Notes: generated by a model from the letters alone, not told the origin. DNA of 64,000 bases from Pigmentiphaga sp. NML080357 (GCF_002188465.1 NZ_NINW01000037.1:186001-250000); one strand, 5' to 3'. Shown: positions 1-8,700, counted from the first letter of the stretch. Numbers and translations: made by a program.

Positions 1-1
1 G

Positions 2-751
2 CTGAACATCCTGCGGGCGCTGAATCACCAGCCTCAGAGCTCGCTCCAGTCGCTGCACCAGTCCACCGGACTGCCCAAGTCCACCATCCACCGCCTGCTG
101 GCGACGCTCAAGAGCGAAGGCTACGTGCGCGCGGACGTGGTCAAGGGCACATATACGCTGACCGAAAAAGTCCGTTGCCTGAGCGAAGGTTTTTCCGACC
201 CTGAAATGGTGGTGGAGGTCGGCGCGCCCATCGTGCTCAAAAGCACGCGCGCCACGGGGCTGCCGCTGGCGCTCGGCACGCTGGACCGTGGCCACATCGT
301 CGTGCGCTACAGCTCCATGCCCTACAGCCCCATCGGCTCCGAGCACACTACGGTCGGGCATGTCCACGATCTCGTGCATTCCGGCATGGGCCAGGCGTAC
401 CTGGCCTACTGCGGCCAGCCTGAACGAGACCGCCTGTTGCAATGGATGCAGGCTTCGATGCCCGAGCCGAGCCTGTGGCCGCCGGTCGAACGAGACATCC
501 AGGATCAGCTGGCCACCACGCGCCGGCGCGGCTACGGCTTGCGCAAGGGCCAGGGCCGTGGATCGAGCACCACGCTGGCCGTGCCGCTGACCCACGGCGA
601 GCACGTGCTGGGCGTCCTGTCGCTGACCACCTTCAGCGCGCTGCTCACCCCGGAACGCCTGCGCGAATGCCTGGGCCATCTGGAACGCACGCGCAAGGAA
701 ATCTGCGCCGCCGTGAGTACGCGGCTCGCCCCCGGCCCACGCGTTCCGTGA
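2..751 (+). CDS. IclR-family transcriptional regulator (5' end outside window)
   Basis: Reading frame open from base 2, so the gene begins left of the window; the first visible residues (LNILRALNHQ) already lie in the winged helix-turn-helix, with a recognition-helix-like stretch LPKSTIHRLLATLKSEGYV. The rest matches the IclR effector domain: a GHVHDLVHSGMGQAYLAY segment and a C-terminal VPLTHGEHVLGVLSLTTF strand pair. It probably controls a nearby small-molecule pathway; the FAH-family gene starts about 110 bases downstream on the same strand and is a plausible target. Family call is firm, the ligand unknown. Confidence 0.88.
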   Translation: MNILRALNHQPQSSLQSLHQSTGLPKSTIHRLLATLKSEGYVRADVVKGTYTLTEKVRCLSEGFSDPEMVVEVGAPIVLKSTRATGLPLALGTLDRGHIVVRYSSMPYSPIGSEHTTVGHVHDLVHSGMGQAYLAYCGQPERDRLLQWMQASMPEPSLWPPVERDIQDQLATTRRRGYGLRKGQGRGSSTTLAVPLTHGEHVLGVLSLTTFSALLTPERLRECLGHLERTRKEICAAVSTRLAPGPRVP

Positions 752-861
752 CACGGAAAGACGTGGCGGCGCAGTTCCGCGCAACCCTCCCGGGAACATA
801 AGCTGTCGTGCCACGAGGCGACCTGTGCAGTCGCCCCGTTTTTTCCGCACTGGAGCCTCGC

Positions 862-1836
862 TTGAAACTCGCCAGCTACGCCACCTTCGACAGCCCCGAC
901 GCCGCGCGTGTCGGATTCGTGGTCTCCGACTCCGAACTGATCGACGCCGAAACCGCATGCCGCCAATTCGCCCCCGGCTTCCCGGGCCCGCTCGACATGC
1001 ATCGGTTGATCGAGGCCGGCCCGGATTTCTGGGACCGGCTCCGGGAGGTACATGTCGCGCTCGGGCAGGCCGGCCTGCCGCGCCTGCCCATGGATACGAT
1101 CCGCTTTCTTCCCGCCGTGCCGCGCCCCTCGAAGCTGTGCTGCCTGGCCTTGAACAACAGCGCCAACAGCGACCGCATCGTCAAGGGGCCCCGGCACCCG
1201 GCGGTCTTCACCAAGCCCTGGTCCGCGCTGGTCGGCCATGGCGAGCCGATACGCCTGAAACCCCACTATGGCCGCGTGCATCCGGAACCTGAGCTGGCGG
1301 TGGTGATAGGCAAGCTGGCGCGCGACATCGACGCGACCGACGCCTATGACCACGTCTTCGGCTACACCATCCACAACGACCTGACCTCGCCCACCATGCG
1401 CGACGAGGACAGTTTCCACTATCGCGCCATCCATCCGGCGCTGGAAGGGGAAGGCATCCGCTACGTCGACAGCCACGTGTCCTACAGCGGCCGCTACAAG
1501 GGTTCGGACACGTTTTCCCCGCTGGGCCCCTGGATCGTCACCCGCGACGAGATCGCCGACCCGCACGCGCTGGACATCTCGTGCCACGTCCGGGAAGAAC
1601 AGTACGCCAGCGACAACACGGCCAACCTCTTTCACAAACTGCCCGAGGTCCTCGCCTTCGTATCCAGCTACATGACGCTGGTGCCCGGCGACGTGGTCTC
1701 GATGGGCACGGCGCTGGCCTCGGGAGGCAAGCCTGGGCGCGCGGTCCAGAATGCGGATCTCAACAAGATCGGCGGCCCGGTCAGCGTGACCGTGGCGGGA
1801 ATAGGCAGACTCAGCAATCCAGTGCAGGCAGGCTGA
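862..1836 (+). CDS. Fumarylacetoacetate hydrolase (FAH) family protein
   Basis: A 324-residue member of the FAH superfamily, cytosolic metal-dependent enzymes that hydrolyse or decarboxylate beta-keto acids in ring-cleavage pathways. The family metal ligands are visible as E142 and E144 in HPEPELAVVIG and D173 in YTIHNDLTS; the C-terminal GTALASGGKPGR loop replaces the usual GTPxGVG. The start is set at TTG 862 because the protein then begins MKLASYATFD, the normal family N-terminus, with TGGAG 5 to 9 bases upstream; a GTG at 808 in the same frame would add 18 unlikely residues. It lies opposite a beta-diketone hydrolase operon, so the two may serve one alicyclic degradation route (inference). 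Exact substrate unknown. Confidence 0.85.
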   Translation: MKLASYATFDSPDAARVGFVVSDSELIDAETACRQFAPGFPGPLDMHRLIEAGPDFWDRLREVHVALGQAGLPRLPMDTIRFLPAVPRPSKLCCLALNNSANSDRIVKGPRHPAVFTKPWSALVGHGEPIRLKPHYGRVHPEPELAVVIGKLARDIDATDAYDHVFGYTIHNDLTSPTMRDEDSFHYRAIHPALEGEGIRYVDSHVSYSGRYKGSDTFSPLGPWIVTRDEIADPHALDISCHVREEQYASDNTANLFHKLPEVLAFVSSYMTLVPGDVVSMGTALASGGKPGRAVQNADLNKIGGPVSVTVAGIGRLSNPVQAG

Positions 1837-1859
1837 CGGCCCCCGCTGCCGCCGCCGCG

Positions 1860-1878
1860 GCAGGCTGCGGCCGCCTGC
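1860..1878. terminator. Possible hairpin between convergent genes
   Basis: GCAGGC and GCCTGC arms flank a 7-base loop in the 68-base gap between the convergent FAH and IclR genes. There is no T-run on either side, so terminator function is weakly supported. Confidence 0.3.
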
Positions 1879-1904
1879 GATCGCGCCGCGTGGCCGGCTG
1901 CGGC

Positions 1905-2726
1905 TCAGAACCTTGGATCGCTCATCACCGAGTGGATGAGCGACGGGCTGCGCTCCAGCGCGAGGCTGATCTGGCGCGCCGTGTCGCGCAGCCTCGGCAG
2001 GCGGGTCTTCACCAGCTCGTCCATGCCTACCCTGGCGATGTTGCTGGAGCAATTCACCGCGGCCACCGTACGGCCGCTCCCGTCCTTTACCGGGACCGCC
2101 ACCGCGAGCACCCCGTACTCGAACTGGTCCTGAATCTGCGCGTAGCCCCGCTCCCGCGTCGCATCCAATGCCCGAGCGATCGCCTCGGCATCGGTGTAGG
2201 TCTTGGACGTATAGGCGGGGAAAGGCGCGGCTCGCAAGTACTCGCGCAGCAACGGCTCGCTCAGGCTGGCCAGCAGCACGTGTCCCAGCGAGGTGGCATA
2301 AGCCGGCGAGCGATATCCCACGCCGGCGCGAAAACCTTTGGTCTCCTTGCTGGGAGCATGGGCGACATACACCACGTCGTTCCCGTCCAGGACCGCCAGG
2401 GATGCCGAATCGTGGAACTCCTCGACGAGATCCTGCAGGAAAGGCTGCGCCACCTGCCTCAGGTTCATGGACATCAGGAATGCGGACCCCAGGGCCAGCA
2501 CCTTGGGCCGCAGCAGGAACCGGCGGCCGTTCATCCCGACGAACCCGAGCTCCTTCAAGGTGAGCAGGCATCGGCGCGCCGTCGCCGGCGCCATGCCTGT
2601 AACCGCAGCCACCTCGCTCAGGTTCATTTCCGGGCGCTCGGCCGTGAACGCCTGGATCACTTCGAGGCCGCGCGCCAGCGCGGACACGAAATCGCCCGAC
2701 TCCTTGATGGTTTTGCCTTCGCTCAT
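1905..2726 (-). CDS. IclR-family transcriptional regulator (PcaR/PobR-like)
   Basis: 273 residues with an N-terminal winged HTH (LSEVAAVTGMAPATARRCL, about residues 36-54) followed by the IclR ligand domain (YRSPAYATSLGHVLLASL, and VAVPVKDGSGRTVAAVNCSS). The double IclR signature and length resemble the PcaR/PobR subgroup that controls aromatic degradation operons. It is the last gene of a minus-strand series (SMP-30 lactonase, Bug protein, beta-diketone hydrolase, iclR), 65 bases after the hydrolase, so it is probably co-transcribed with its targets and may act at the tandem palindromes at 5536-5568. Start ATG 2726; effector unknown. Confidence 0.88.
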   Translation of the reverse strand: MSEGKTIKESGDFVSALARGLEVIQAFTAERPEMNLSEVAAVTGMAPATARRCLLTLKELGFVGMNGRRFLLRPKVLALGSAFLMSMNLRQVAQPFLQDLVEEFHDSASLAVLDGNDVVYVAHAPSKETKGFRAGVGYRSPAYATSLGHVLLASLSEPLLREYLRAAPFPAYTSKTYTDAEAIARALDATRERGYAQIQDQFEYGVLAVAVPVKDGSGRTVAAVNCSSNIARVGMDELVKTRLPRLRDTARQISLALERSPSLIHSVMSDPRF

Positions 2727-2791
2727 GGGGATTGCTGTCGATCCGGATTACGGCACCGCGCGGATTTTACAGCGCTCCCCATGAACGCCGG

Positions 2792-3556
2792 CTAAGCTGC
2801 GGGCTCCTTCATCCGTGCCAGGCCTTCGAGCGCGAGGCCATAACCCAGGACATCATGCAGGCGCGCCTTGAGCTCCTGATTCAGGCACACGCGTGTGTAG
2901 CGGCGCACCAACCTGGGCTGCTTCAGGAGCATCGCGGCCAGTTCCCTCGCGCGAGGCATCAGGTCCTGCGCGGGCAGCACCTCGTTCACCAACCCCATCT
3001 CGAGCGCCTGCCTCGCATCGATCTCATGTCCGGTCAGCAGGAAGTAATGCCCGCGCGCCCGCCCCATCAGCAACGGCATGATCAGATGCATGCCGTCGCC
3101 CGGCACCATTCCTCCCTGGAAATGTGCCGTGTCCTGGATCGTGGCCGTATCGGACGCCAGCACGATGTCGCCCAGCAGCGGAATTTCCGCGTGCCGCACG
3201 GCGGGACCGTTGATGATGCTGATGACCGGCACTTCGATGTCGAGCAGATTGATGAGCAGACGCTTGCCTTCCCAATAGATCGGGTCGTAGATCGTAGGCG
3301 TCATCGAGTTGCGGTTGACGTGCCCGCCGGGCGCCACGGGCGGACCGCTGAAGGCGTCGCCGGTTCCGGTCATGATGACGACTTCGTTCTCGCGGTCGCG
3401 CCCCACATCCAGGAAAGCCTGCTCGAACTCGCGGTGCGACAGCAGATTCCACTGCAGTGGCCCGCCCTGGTGATGAAAGTGCATCTCCAGCACGCCGGCG
3501 TTGCGGACCATCCTGATGGTCTCGAATTTGTTTGCGTATTCGTCGAAATTGCTCAC
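2792..3556 (-). CDS. Crotonase-superfamily hydrolase, 6-oxocamphor (beta-diketone) hydrolase-like
   Basis: 254-residue crotonase fold. Beyond the generic family signature it closely follows, from memory, the 6-oxocamphor hydrolase of Rhodococcus: the N-terminal DEYANKFETIRM pattern, DRENEVVIMTGTG, LLDIEVPVISIINGP and ATIQDTAHFQGGMVPGDG. The His/Asp pair that family uses for retro-Claisen cleavage of cyclic beta-diketones is present as H145 and D154, and H122 is also present. True enoyl-CoA hydratases carry Glu residues there, so C-C bond hydrolysis of a non-CoA cyclic diketone is more likely. It sits between a Bug protein and an IclR gene in one operon. Substrate not determined. Confidence 0.8.
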   Translation of the reverse strand: MSNFDEYANKFETIRMVRNAGVLEMHFHHQGGPLQWNLLSHREFEQAFLDVGRDRENEVVIMTGTGDAFSGPPVAPGGHVNRNSMTPTIYDPIYWEGKRLLINLLDIEVPVISIINGPAVRHAEIPLLGDIVLASDTATIQDTAHFQGGMVPGDGMHLIMPLLMGRARGHYFLLTGHEIDARQALEMGLVNEVLPAQDLMPRARELAAMLLKQPRLVRRYTRVCLNQELKARLHDVLGYGLALEGLARMKEPAA

Positions 3557-3609
3557 GGTCCATTCCTATATATGAGTGGGCGCCTGCGCCCGCGCTCTGC
3601 TCGCCGCCT

Positions 3610-4587
3610 TCATAACTTGATGCCGGCTTCCTGTATCGACCGCCGCCAGCGCTCGGTGTCTCTGCGCATCAGCTTGCCGAAATCGACGCGGCTGTCGCCG
3701 CCCGGTGTCAGCGCCTGGGGCATGAGCACCTCGTCCACGAAGTGTTTGTCGCTGAGGACGGCATGCACATCGGCGTGGATCTTGTCGAGGATCTCGGGCG
3801 GCGTGCCGGCCCGGCCCGCCAGCCCGAACCAGACATTGACGGAAAACCCCGGCACGCCGGCCTCGGCGACAGTGGGCAGGTCAGGACGCAACGGCACGCG
3901 CGCGTCCGTGGCGACTGCCAGGATCCTGACTACGCCGGCCTTCTCCTGCTGCTGGAATGCGCCCAGCGTGCCTATGTACAGGCTGACCTGGCCGCCGATC
4001 ATGTCGGTGATGACTTGCGCGGTCCCTTTGTAGGGCACGTGCAGCATGCGCGTGCCGCTGAGTTGCAGGAACTCCTCCATCGCGACGTGCGGATAGGAGC
4101 CGGGGCCGAGCGATCCGTATGGCGTGCCCGGATGTGCCTTCAGATAGGCAACCAGCTCCTTCACGTTGCGCACGGGCAGCTTGCTCGACACGACGAGTAT
4201 CGGAACCTGCCGCGCGACCACGGTGACGGGCGCGAAGTCCTTCAGCGGGTGGTACGCCATGTTCGCGTGCAACGACGGCAGGATGACGTATGGGGCACTG
4301 TCGGACAGCATGAGCGTATAGCCGTCGGGCGGCGCCTTGGCGACCGCCGCCGCGCCGATCATGCCCGATGCGCCGCCGCGGTTCTCGACGATCACGGGTT
4401 GGCCCCATTTGTCGCCCAACCGGGAGGCAATGCTGCGGGCGACGGTGTCGGTGGCCCCTCCAGGCGTGTAGGGCACGACGATGCGGACGGGCCGGTCGGG
4501 ATAGGCGCCGGGTGCCCCGGCATGCGCGCCGCCGGCCCAGGCCAGCAGCGCGGCGCAGGACAGGCGGCGTACGATCGCGGTTCTCAT
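3610..4587 (-). CDS. Bug/TctC-family periplasmic solute-binding protein
   Basis: 325 residues: signal peptide (MRTAIVRRLSCAALLAWAGG, cleavage near residue 23), then the Bug pattern YPDRPVRIVVPYTPGGATD, VIVENRGGASGMIGA, KAPPDGYTLML and HVPYKGTAQ. These proteins bind carboxylates or related small ligands in the periplasm, usually for tripartite tricarboxylate transporters or signalling. Start ATG 4587 has GGAGGG 8 bases upstream; the frame stays open further 5' but that part only shadows the upstream gene. It lies 23 bases after the SMP-30 gene in the same operon, suggesting it captures the pathway substrate. No membrane components lie nearby, as is usual for orphan Bug genes. Confidence 0.93.
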   Translation of the reverse strand: MRTAIVRRLSCAALLAWAGGAHAGAPGAYPDRPVRIVVPYTPGGATDTVARSIASRLGDKWGQPVIVENRGGASGMIGAAAVAKAPPDGYTLMLSDSAPYVILPSLHANMAYHPLKDFAPVTVVARQVPILVVSSKLPVRNVKELVAYLKAHPGTPYGSLGPGSYPHVAMEEFLQLSGTRMLHVPYKGTAQVITDMIGGQVSLYIGTLGAFQQQEKAGVVRILAVATDARVPLRPDLPTVAEAGVPGFSVNVWFGLAGRAGTPPEILDKIHADVHAVLSDKHFVDEVLMPQALTPGGDSRVDFGKLMRRDTERWRRSIQEAGIKL

Positions 4588-4610
4588 GATGTCTCCCTCC
4601 TTCGGTCTCT

Positions 4611-5522
4611 CTAGCCCAGGAACTCGGGTTCCGGCAGCCCCTGCACGCCCGGCCTGACCGCCAGCACGTTGCCCGCGAGCGGTTGCTGCGCCAGCTCCTT
4701 GTCCTGCATGCGGCGCCGGGCGGTGGTGATGTACAGGATGTCGAGATCCGGTCCGCCGAAGCACAGGCTCGACACGCGGCGCACCGGCAGGTTGATGACC
4801 GTATCGATGCGCCCGCGCGGGTCGTAGCGCGTCACGCACCAGCCGTCCATGTTGGCGCTCCAGAAGCAGCCATCGGCATCCACGGTGGATCCGTCGCAGA
4901 TGCCGCGCCCGAGGGGAACGTCGGCGAAATGGCGACGGTTGTAGATGGCGCCATCGACCGAGTCGTAGTCGAACACGTCGATCCTGCAGCTGAACGAATC
5001 GGTCATGTACATCAGCCGGTTGTCCGGGCTGAACGAGATCCCGTTGATGGCGGTGATGCCTTCCAGTATCAGCGTCGTCTTCAGATCGGGATCGAGCCTG
5101 AACAACCGGCCGCGCGGGGTATAGGCGGCGGCCTCGACGGTGCCCGACCAGAAGCGCCCGTAGCGATCGACCTTGCCATCGTTGAAGCGGTTGCCGGGTC
5201 GCTCGGCATCGGGTCGCGCGATATCGGCCAGCGTCCCGGTCTCGGGCGAGAAGAAATAGAAGCCTGACCGCATGCCCACCACGAGCCCGCCCTGGGCGCG
5301 CAAGCCGATGCTGCCGACCTCCTCGTGCATCTTCCAGCTTTGTTTCTGCCCGCTCGCCGGATCGAGCCGGTGGATGAACTGGCCGATGCCGTCCACCCAC
5401 CAGAGCCGCTGGTGCCGGTGGTCCCAGACGATGGACTCGCCCAGGATGTCCTGCCCTGCGTCGACGACATCGATGACGGAACCGACCATATCGATCGGCT
5501 TCGTCGTGCTGCGTACCGTCAT
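4611..5522 (-). CDS. SMP-30/gluconolactonase family lactonase
   Basis: 303-residue six-bladed beta-propeller of the SMP-30/gluconolactonase/LRE family, metal-dependent lactonases. The three expected metal ligands are visible: E29 (DILGESIVWD), N160 (ITAINGISFS) and D210 (GICDGSTVDADG); NDGKVDRYGRFW (from about 114) is the substrate-site motif. Start ATG 5522 has AAGGAGGAGGT just upstream. It is the first gene of the operon that includes the Bug protein, the beta-diketone hydrolase and the IclR regulator, and likely opens a lactone formed in that pathway (inference). Confidence 0.9.
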   Translation of the reverse strand: MTVRSTTKPIDMVGSVIDVVDAGQDILGESIVWDHRHQRLWWVDGIGQFIHRLDPASGQKQSWKMHEEVGSIGLRAQGGLVVGMRSGFYFFSPETGTLADIARPDAERPGNRFNDGKVDRYGRFWSGTVEAAAYTPRGRLFRLDPDLKTTLILEGITAINGISFSPDNRLMYMTDSFSCRIDVFDYDSVDGAIYNRRHFADVPLGRGICDGSTVDADGCFWSANMDGWCVTRYDPRGRIDTVINLPVRRVSSLCFGGPDLDILYITTARRRMQDKELAQQPLAGNVLAVRPGVQGLPEPEFLG

Positions 5523-5535
5523 ACCTCCTCCTTAT

Positions 5536-5568
5536 TTCGCTAGACGAATTATTTTTCGCTTAACGAAT
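5536..5568. promoter_or_regulatory. Tandem operator-like palindromes upstream of SMP-30 operon
   Basis: Two copies of TTCGCT-NN-ACGAAT (5536-5549 and 5555-5568) are spaced 19 bases start to start, about two helical turns, in an AT-rich stretch just before the SMP-30 ribosome binding site. The TTCG/CGAA dyad resembles IclR-family operators of the PcaR/PcaU type; the operon's own IclR gene is the natural candidate regulator. Confidence 0.6.
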
Positions 5569-5772
5569 AAATAGTGCACGCACGGGAAGGAGAAGTCAAG
5601 AGGGGATCGGTCGGGACGGGCGTGACCAGGCACGCCCGGTATCGGACGACCAGGCGGCAGAGATAGCAAGAAGAGGATGCGGCGCCTCTAGGAAGCGATC
5701 AAGCCTTGCGAGTGGCGATTTGCGCGGCGCCGCGGCGGCGCTCCGGCCGCTTGCCGGCCGGAGCGCGGAACG

Positions 5773-6486
5773 TCAATCGTCGATGTCCACTTCCGCGCAC
5801 CAGAGGTCCCAGCAGCGCTTGAGCTGGCCGCGGTTGGCCTCGGTGGCGAGGTCGGATTCGGTCTCGGACAGGTAGCGCACATTCCCGGAGACACGCATCG
5901 CCCCCAGTTGCATGCCGGCGTTGACCTCCGCGTAGACGGCCCGATAGATCGCTTCTTCCAGGCTGGTCCCCACCATGGTGGCGCCATGACCCGCCATCAA
6001 CACCGTGCTCGCCGGGCCCAGGGTCTCGGCAAGGTGACGGCCCAGCTCATGGTCGCGTATCAGCATGTCGGTTTCGCGTCCCGTGGCCTCGCGGATGTCG
6101 AACTTGGCGGCGCGGGTGAGAAAACCCGCCATGTGGAACATGGGCCTGATCTGAACATCGGTGGCGCCGATGGTGATCATTGCAGTCGAATGGCTGTGGA
6201 CGACGGCGCGGACGTCGGGACGGGTACGGTAGATCTCGCCGTGAATGAAGCGCTCCAGGTAGAGCCGCCGGGTGTCGCCGCCGGTCGGATTCGATTCCGC
6301 ATCCAGTTCGACGATATCGGCCTCCTTCACCAGATTGGGTGCGCGGTTGCACGAGATCAGGTAGTGGCCGGGGATCTCGGGATGCCGGCAGCTCACGTGC
6401 CCGAAGCCGTCGACCACGCCCTTCAGGTAGAGAATCCGGTTCGCCCGCGCCAGGTCCCGGCGCGCCTCTCGCACGATGTCGCTCAT
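5773..6486 (-). CDS. Class II aldolase/adducin family protein
   Basis: 237 residues of the class II aldolase/adducin fold, zinc enzymes such as L-fuculose-phosphate aldolase and 3-oxo-tetronate decarboxylases. Zinc-ligand-like histidines are visible in AVVHSHSTAMITIG (HxH) and in LMAGHGATMVG, with the GHVSCRHP loop near the N-terminus. Start ATG 6486 (MSDIVREARR) is preferred for its GGGAG site; the frame extends to 6570 but without a ribosome binding site. It is transcribed away from a Bug gene, sharing a 155-base regulatory gap with inverted repeats. No kinase or other sugar-acid gene is adjacent, so the substrate is open. Confidence 0.85.
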   Translation of the reverse strand: MSDIVREARRDLARANRILYLKGVVDGFGHVSCRHPEIPGHYLISCNRAPNLVKEADIVELDAESNPTGGDTRRLYLERFIHGEIYRTRPDVRAVVHSHSTAMITIGATDVQIRPMFHMAGFLTRAAKFDIREATGRETDMLIRDHELGRHLAETLGPASTVLMAGHGATMVGTSLEEAIYRAVYAEVNAGMQLGAMRVSGNVRYLSETESDLATEANRGQLKRCWDLWCAEVDIDD

Positions 6487-6541
6487 GATTGCTCCCGCTT
6501 TGTTCTGGATGGATGACCGGCTTATTGTGCACCCGAACCGC

Positions 6542-6570
6542 ACGTCAATTTTCTTGACGTTCATCGTCAA
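6542..6570. promoter_or_regulatory. Operator-like repeat array between aldolase and Bug genes
   Basis: Three half-sites of one motif: ACGTCAA (6542-6548), TTGACGT (6554-6560) and CGTCAA (6565-6570), forming two overlapping inverted repeats in the divergent gap. Typical of a dimeric repressor or activator serving both genes; the regulator is not identifiable here. Confidence 0.45.
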
Positions 6571-6641
6571 CGTCGGTGATGAAAATGCCAGTCCGCCTGT
6601 GAAATACTCGATTCAAGAAAAAGCAATCCTGGAGGACAACC

Positions 6642-7616
6642 ATGCATTCCACATCCCGCGCGCGCCGCCTCGCCTGGCTGGGCGGCCTTTTCGCAATGTC
6701 GTTCGGCCTGGCCGCGATCGCAAGCGACGCCTGGCCCGCAAAGCCGATTACCTTCGTGGTTCCATCCTCGCCCGGCGGCGGCACCGATATCTACGCCAGG
6801 CTGCTGGCTGAAGGCGTGACCAAGGAGCTCAAGCAGACCATCGTGGTCGAAAACAAGCCCGGGGCGAGCGGCAATATCGGGGCCGCGGCGGTGGCGCGCG
6901 CCGCGCCGGACGGCTACACCTTCCTGGTTTCCGCCACCCCGGCCATCGCGGTCAATCCCTACCTGTACAAGAACCTGCCCTACGACGCCGAAAAGGACCT
7001 CCTGCCGGTGGCGCGCGGCGTGGATGCGCCGCTGGTCTACGTGGTGCCCCCCGGTTCCCGCCTCAAGACACTCGACGACCTGATCGCCGCCGGCAAACGC
7101 GATCCGGGCAAGCTCGCGTTCGGCTCGGCAGGCCATGGCTCGCCCACCTTCCTGGGCGTCAAGGTCATGGAAGAAAAGACCGGCGCGTCCTTCACCCACG
7201 TGCCCTACAAAGGCATGGCGCCCACCATGCAGGACTTCCTGGGCGGCCGCCTGGACTTCCTGCAATCGGACGTCGCCTCGGTACTGCCGCACATCAAGGC
7301 CGGCAAGGCCGTCCCCCTCGCCATCAGCAGCAAGTCGCCGCTGTTTCCCAAGCTGCCGGTCTGGACGGAACAGGGCTTGCCCGACGTGCCGCAGTCCTTC
7401 AGCGTGATGGCGCCCGCCGGCACGCCCGAGGCCATCGTCCAGAAGATGAGCCAGACGGTGGTCAAGGCCATGCAGGAGCCGTCGGTCAAGCAGCGCCTGA
7501 TCGAACAAGGCTACATACCGGTCTCCGACACGCCCGCAAAGTTCGGCCAGCAATTGAAGGCCGAGCGCGCCATGTGGAAGGCCCTGATCGAGCGCAACCA
7601 CATTACCGTCGAATAG
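6642..7616 (+). CDS. Bug/TctC-family periplasmic solute-binding protein
   Basis: 324 residues with a signal peptide (MHSTSRARRLAWLGG to about residue 30) and Bug landmarks WPAKPITFVVPSSPGGGTD, TIVVENKPGASGNIGA, AAPDGYTFLVSA and FTHVPYKGMAPTMQDF. Start ATG 6642 with TGGAGGA 6 bases upstream. Divergent from the class II aldolase gene, which may use the ligand this protein binds; the downstream LysR gene is convergent and ends 19 bases after its stop. Confidence 0.93.
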   Translation: MHSTSRARRLAWLGGLFAMSFGLAAIASDAWPAKPITFVVPSSPGGGTDIYARLLAEGVTKELKQTIVVENKPGASGNIGAAAVARAAPDGYTFLVSATPAIAVNPYLYKNLPYDAEKDLLPVARGVDAPLVYVVPPGSRLKTLDDLIAAGKRDPGKLAFGSAGHGSPTFLGVKVMEEKTGASFTHVPYKGMAPTMQDFLGGRLDFLQSDVASVLPHIKAGKAVPLAISSKSPLFPKLPVWTEQGLPDVPQSFSVMAPAGTPEAIVQKMSQTVVKAMQEPSVKQRLIEQGYIPVSDTPAKFGQQLKAERAMWKALIERNHITVE

Positions 7617-7634
7617 GCTCCGGCCCGGCGCTCC

Positions 7635-8579
7635 TCAACCCTGCGCGACCCGCGCGAGCGCCTTTCTCAACCACGTGGCCCCGGCATCCTTCTTGTGCCG
7701 CGGGTGCCAATGCTGGTGGACGATGTAGCTGGGCGACTCGAACGGCAGGTCGATCGCCATCAAGGGCGCGAAGCGCATCAGCGCCCGGCTCAGGCGCGCG
7801 GGCACCACGGCCACCAGGTCGCTGTCGGCGAGCAGGTGCTCGATGCCCGCGAAGCTCGATTGCTGGAGCCTGATGTTGGGCCGTGCGCCCAGCTTCTCGG
7901 CGGCATAGTCTTCCCAGCGTTGCCGGTTGCGCCCCCGGCTCGCCACCGACAGATGGGGCAGCCGCAGGAACTCGGCCACCGGCATGCCCGCCTGCAACGC
8001 GGGATGGCCGGCGCGGCCGAGACAGACGTAGTACTCGCGATACAGCCGTTGCCGGATGACCGCATTGCCCATGGTCGGCACGTGGCCGAGCACCAGGTCC
8101 AGCGTCCCGGATTCGAGGTGCCAAGGCGTATCGGCCGTGATCTCGATCTGCTCCAGGCTGACGCCCGGGGCCTCGCTGGCCAGCAGCGCGCGCAGATGGG
8201 GCATCAGCACGTACACGCCGATCTCGCTCATCGCCACGCGGAAATGCCGTGTGGCCGATGCGGGATCGAACGCATCGCGCGCCAGCGTGCTCGCCTGGAG
8301 CAGTTGCTGCGCCTGCTTGAGCCCGGGATAGATCGATTCGGCCTTGATGGTGGGGATCATGCCGACCGCGCTGCGCACGAACAGGTCATCCTGGTAGATG
8401 TCGCGCAGCCGCGCCAGCGCCATGCTGACCGTCGAGGGATTCATCCCCAATCGCGCCGCCACGCGCGCGATGCCCGAGACCTCGAACAAGGCGACGAAGA
8501 TACTGATCTGCCTGTAGTCGGGAAAGCCCCGGGCGTCCTCGTCCTTGCGTTTCCCGCGCATTTCCGTTCCGGACGCCAT
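7635..8579 (-). CDS. LysR-family transcriptional regulator
   Basis: About 314 residues. The N-terminal HTH is clear (FPDYRQISIFVALFEVSGIA, then ARVAARLGMNPSTVSMALAR), followed by the LysR substrate domain with its REYYVCLGRAGHP and SDLVAVVPARLSR segments. Start chosen at ATG 8579 (MASGTEMRGK), with a GAGG site; ATG 8561 is the alternative, and an upstream start at about 8627 cannot be excluded. Divergent from an SDR gene across a 165-base gap with a T-N11-A box, the usual layout for a LysR activator and its target. Confidence 0.85.
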   Translation of the reverse strand: MASGTEMRGKRKDEDARGFPDYRQISIFVALFEVSGIARVAARLGMNPSTVSMALARLRDIYQDDLFVRSAVGMIPTIKAESIYPGLKQAQQLLQASTLARDAFDPASATRHFRVAMSEIGVYVLMPHLRALLASEAPGVSLEQIEITADTPWHLESGTLDLVLGHVPTMGNAVIRQRLYREYYVCLGRAGHPALQAGMPVAEFLRLPHLSVASRGRNRQRWEDYAAEKLGARPNIRLQQSSFAGIEHLLADSDLVAVVPARLSRALMRFAPLMAIDLPFESPSYIVHQHWHPRHKKDAGATWLRKALARVAQG

Positions 8580-8700
8580 TCGATCGCCGCCTCGCGGCCC
8601 CATGTGGACTCCATTCGCGAACATTTCCAGCCGGCAGTCTACTCCCGGGCAGGCGCCTTTGCCGCACGCCCGGGCCTTGCCGGCATGCCGCTTGCTCCGT

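Noticed and set aside
532-2571. 679-codon minus-strand open frame across the IclR and FAH genes
   Set aside because: It overlaps three well-supported genes in other frames and its translation shows no recognisable domain.
2792-3556. Ordinary enoyl-CoA hydratase
   Set aside because: The two catalytic Glu positions of hydratases are not matched, and the sequence follows the 6-oxocamphor hydrolase pattern instead.
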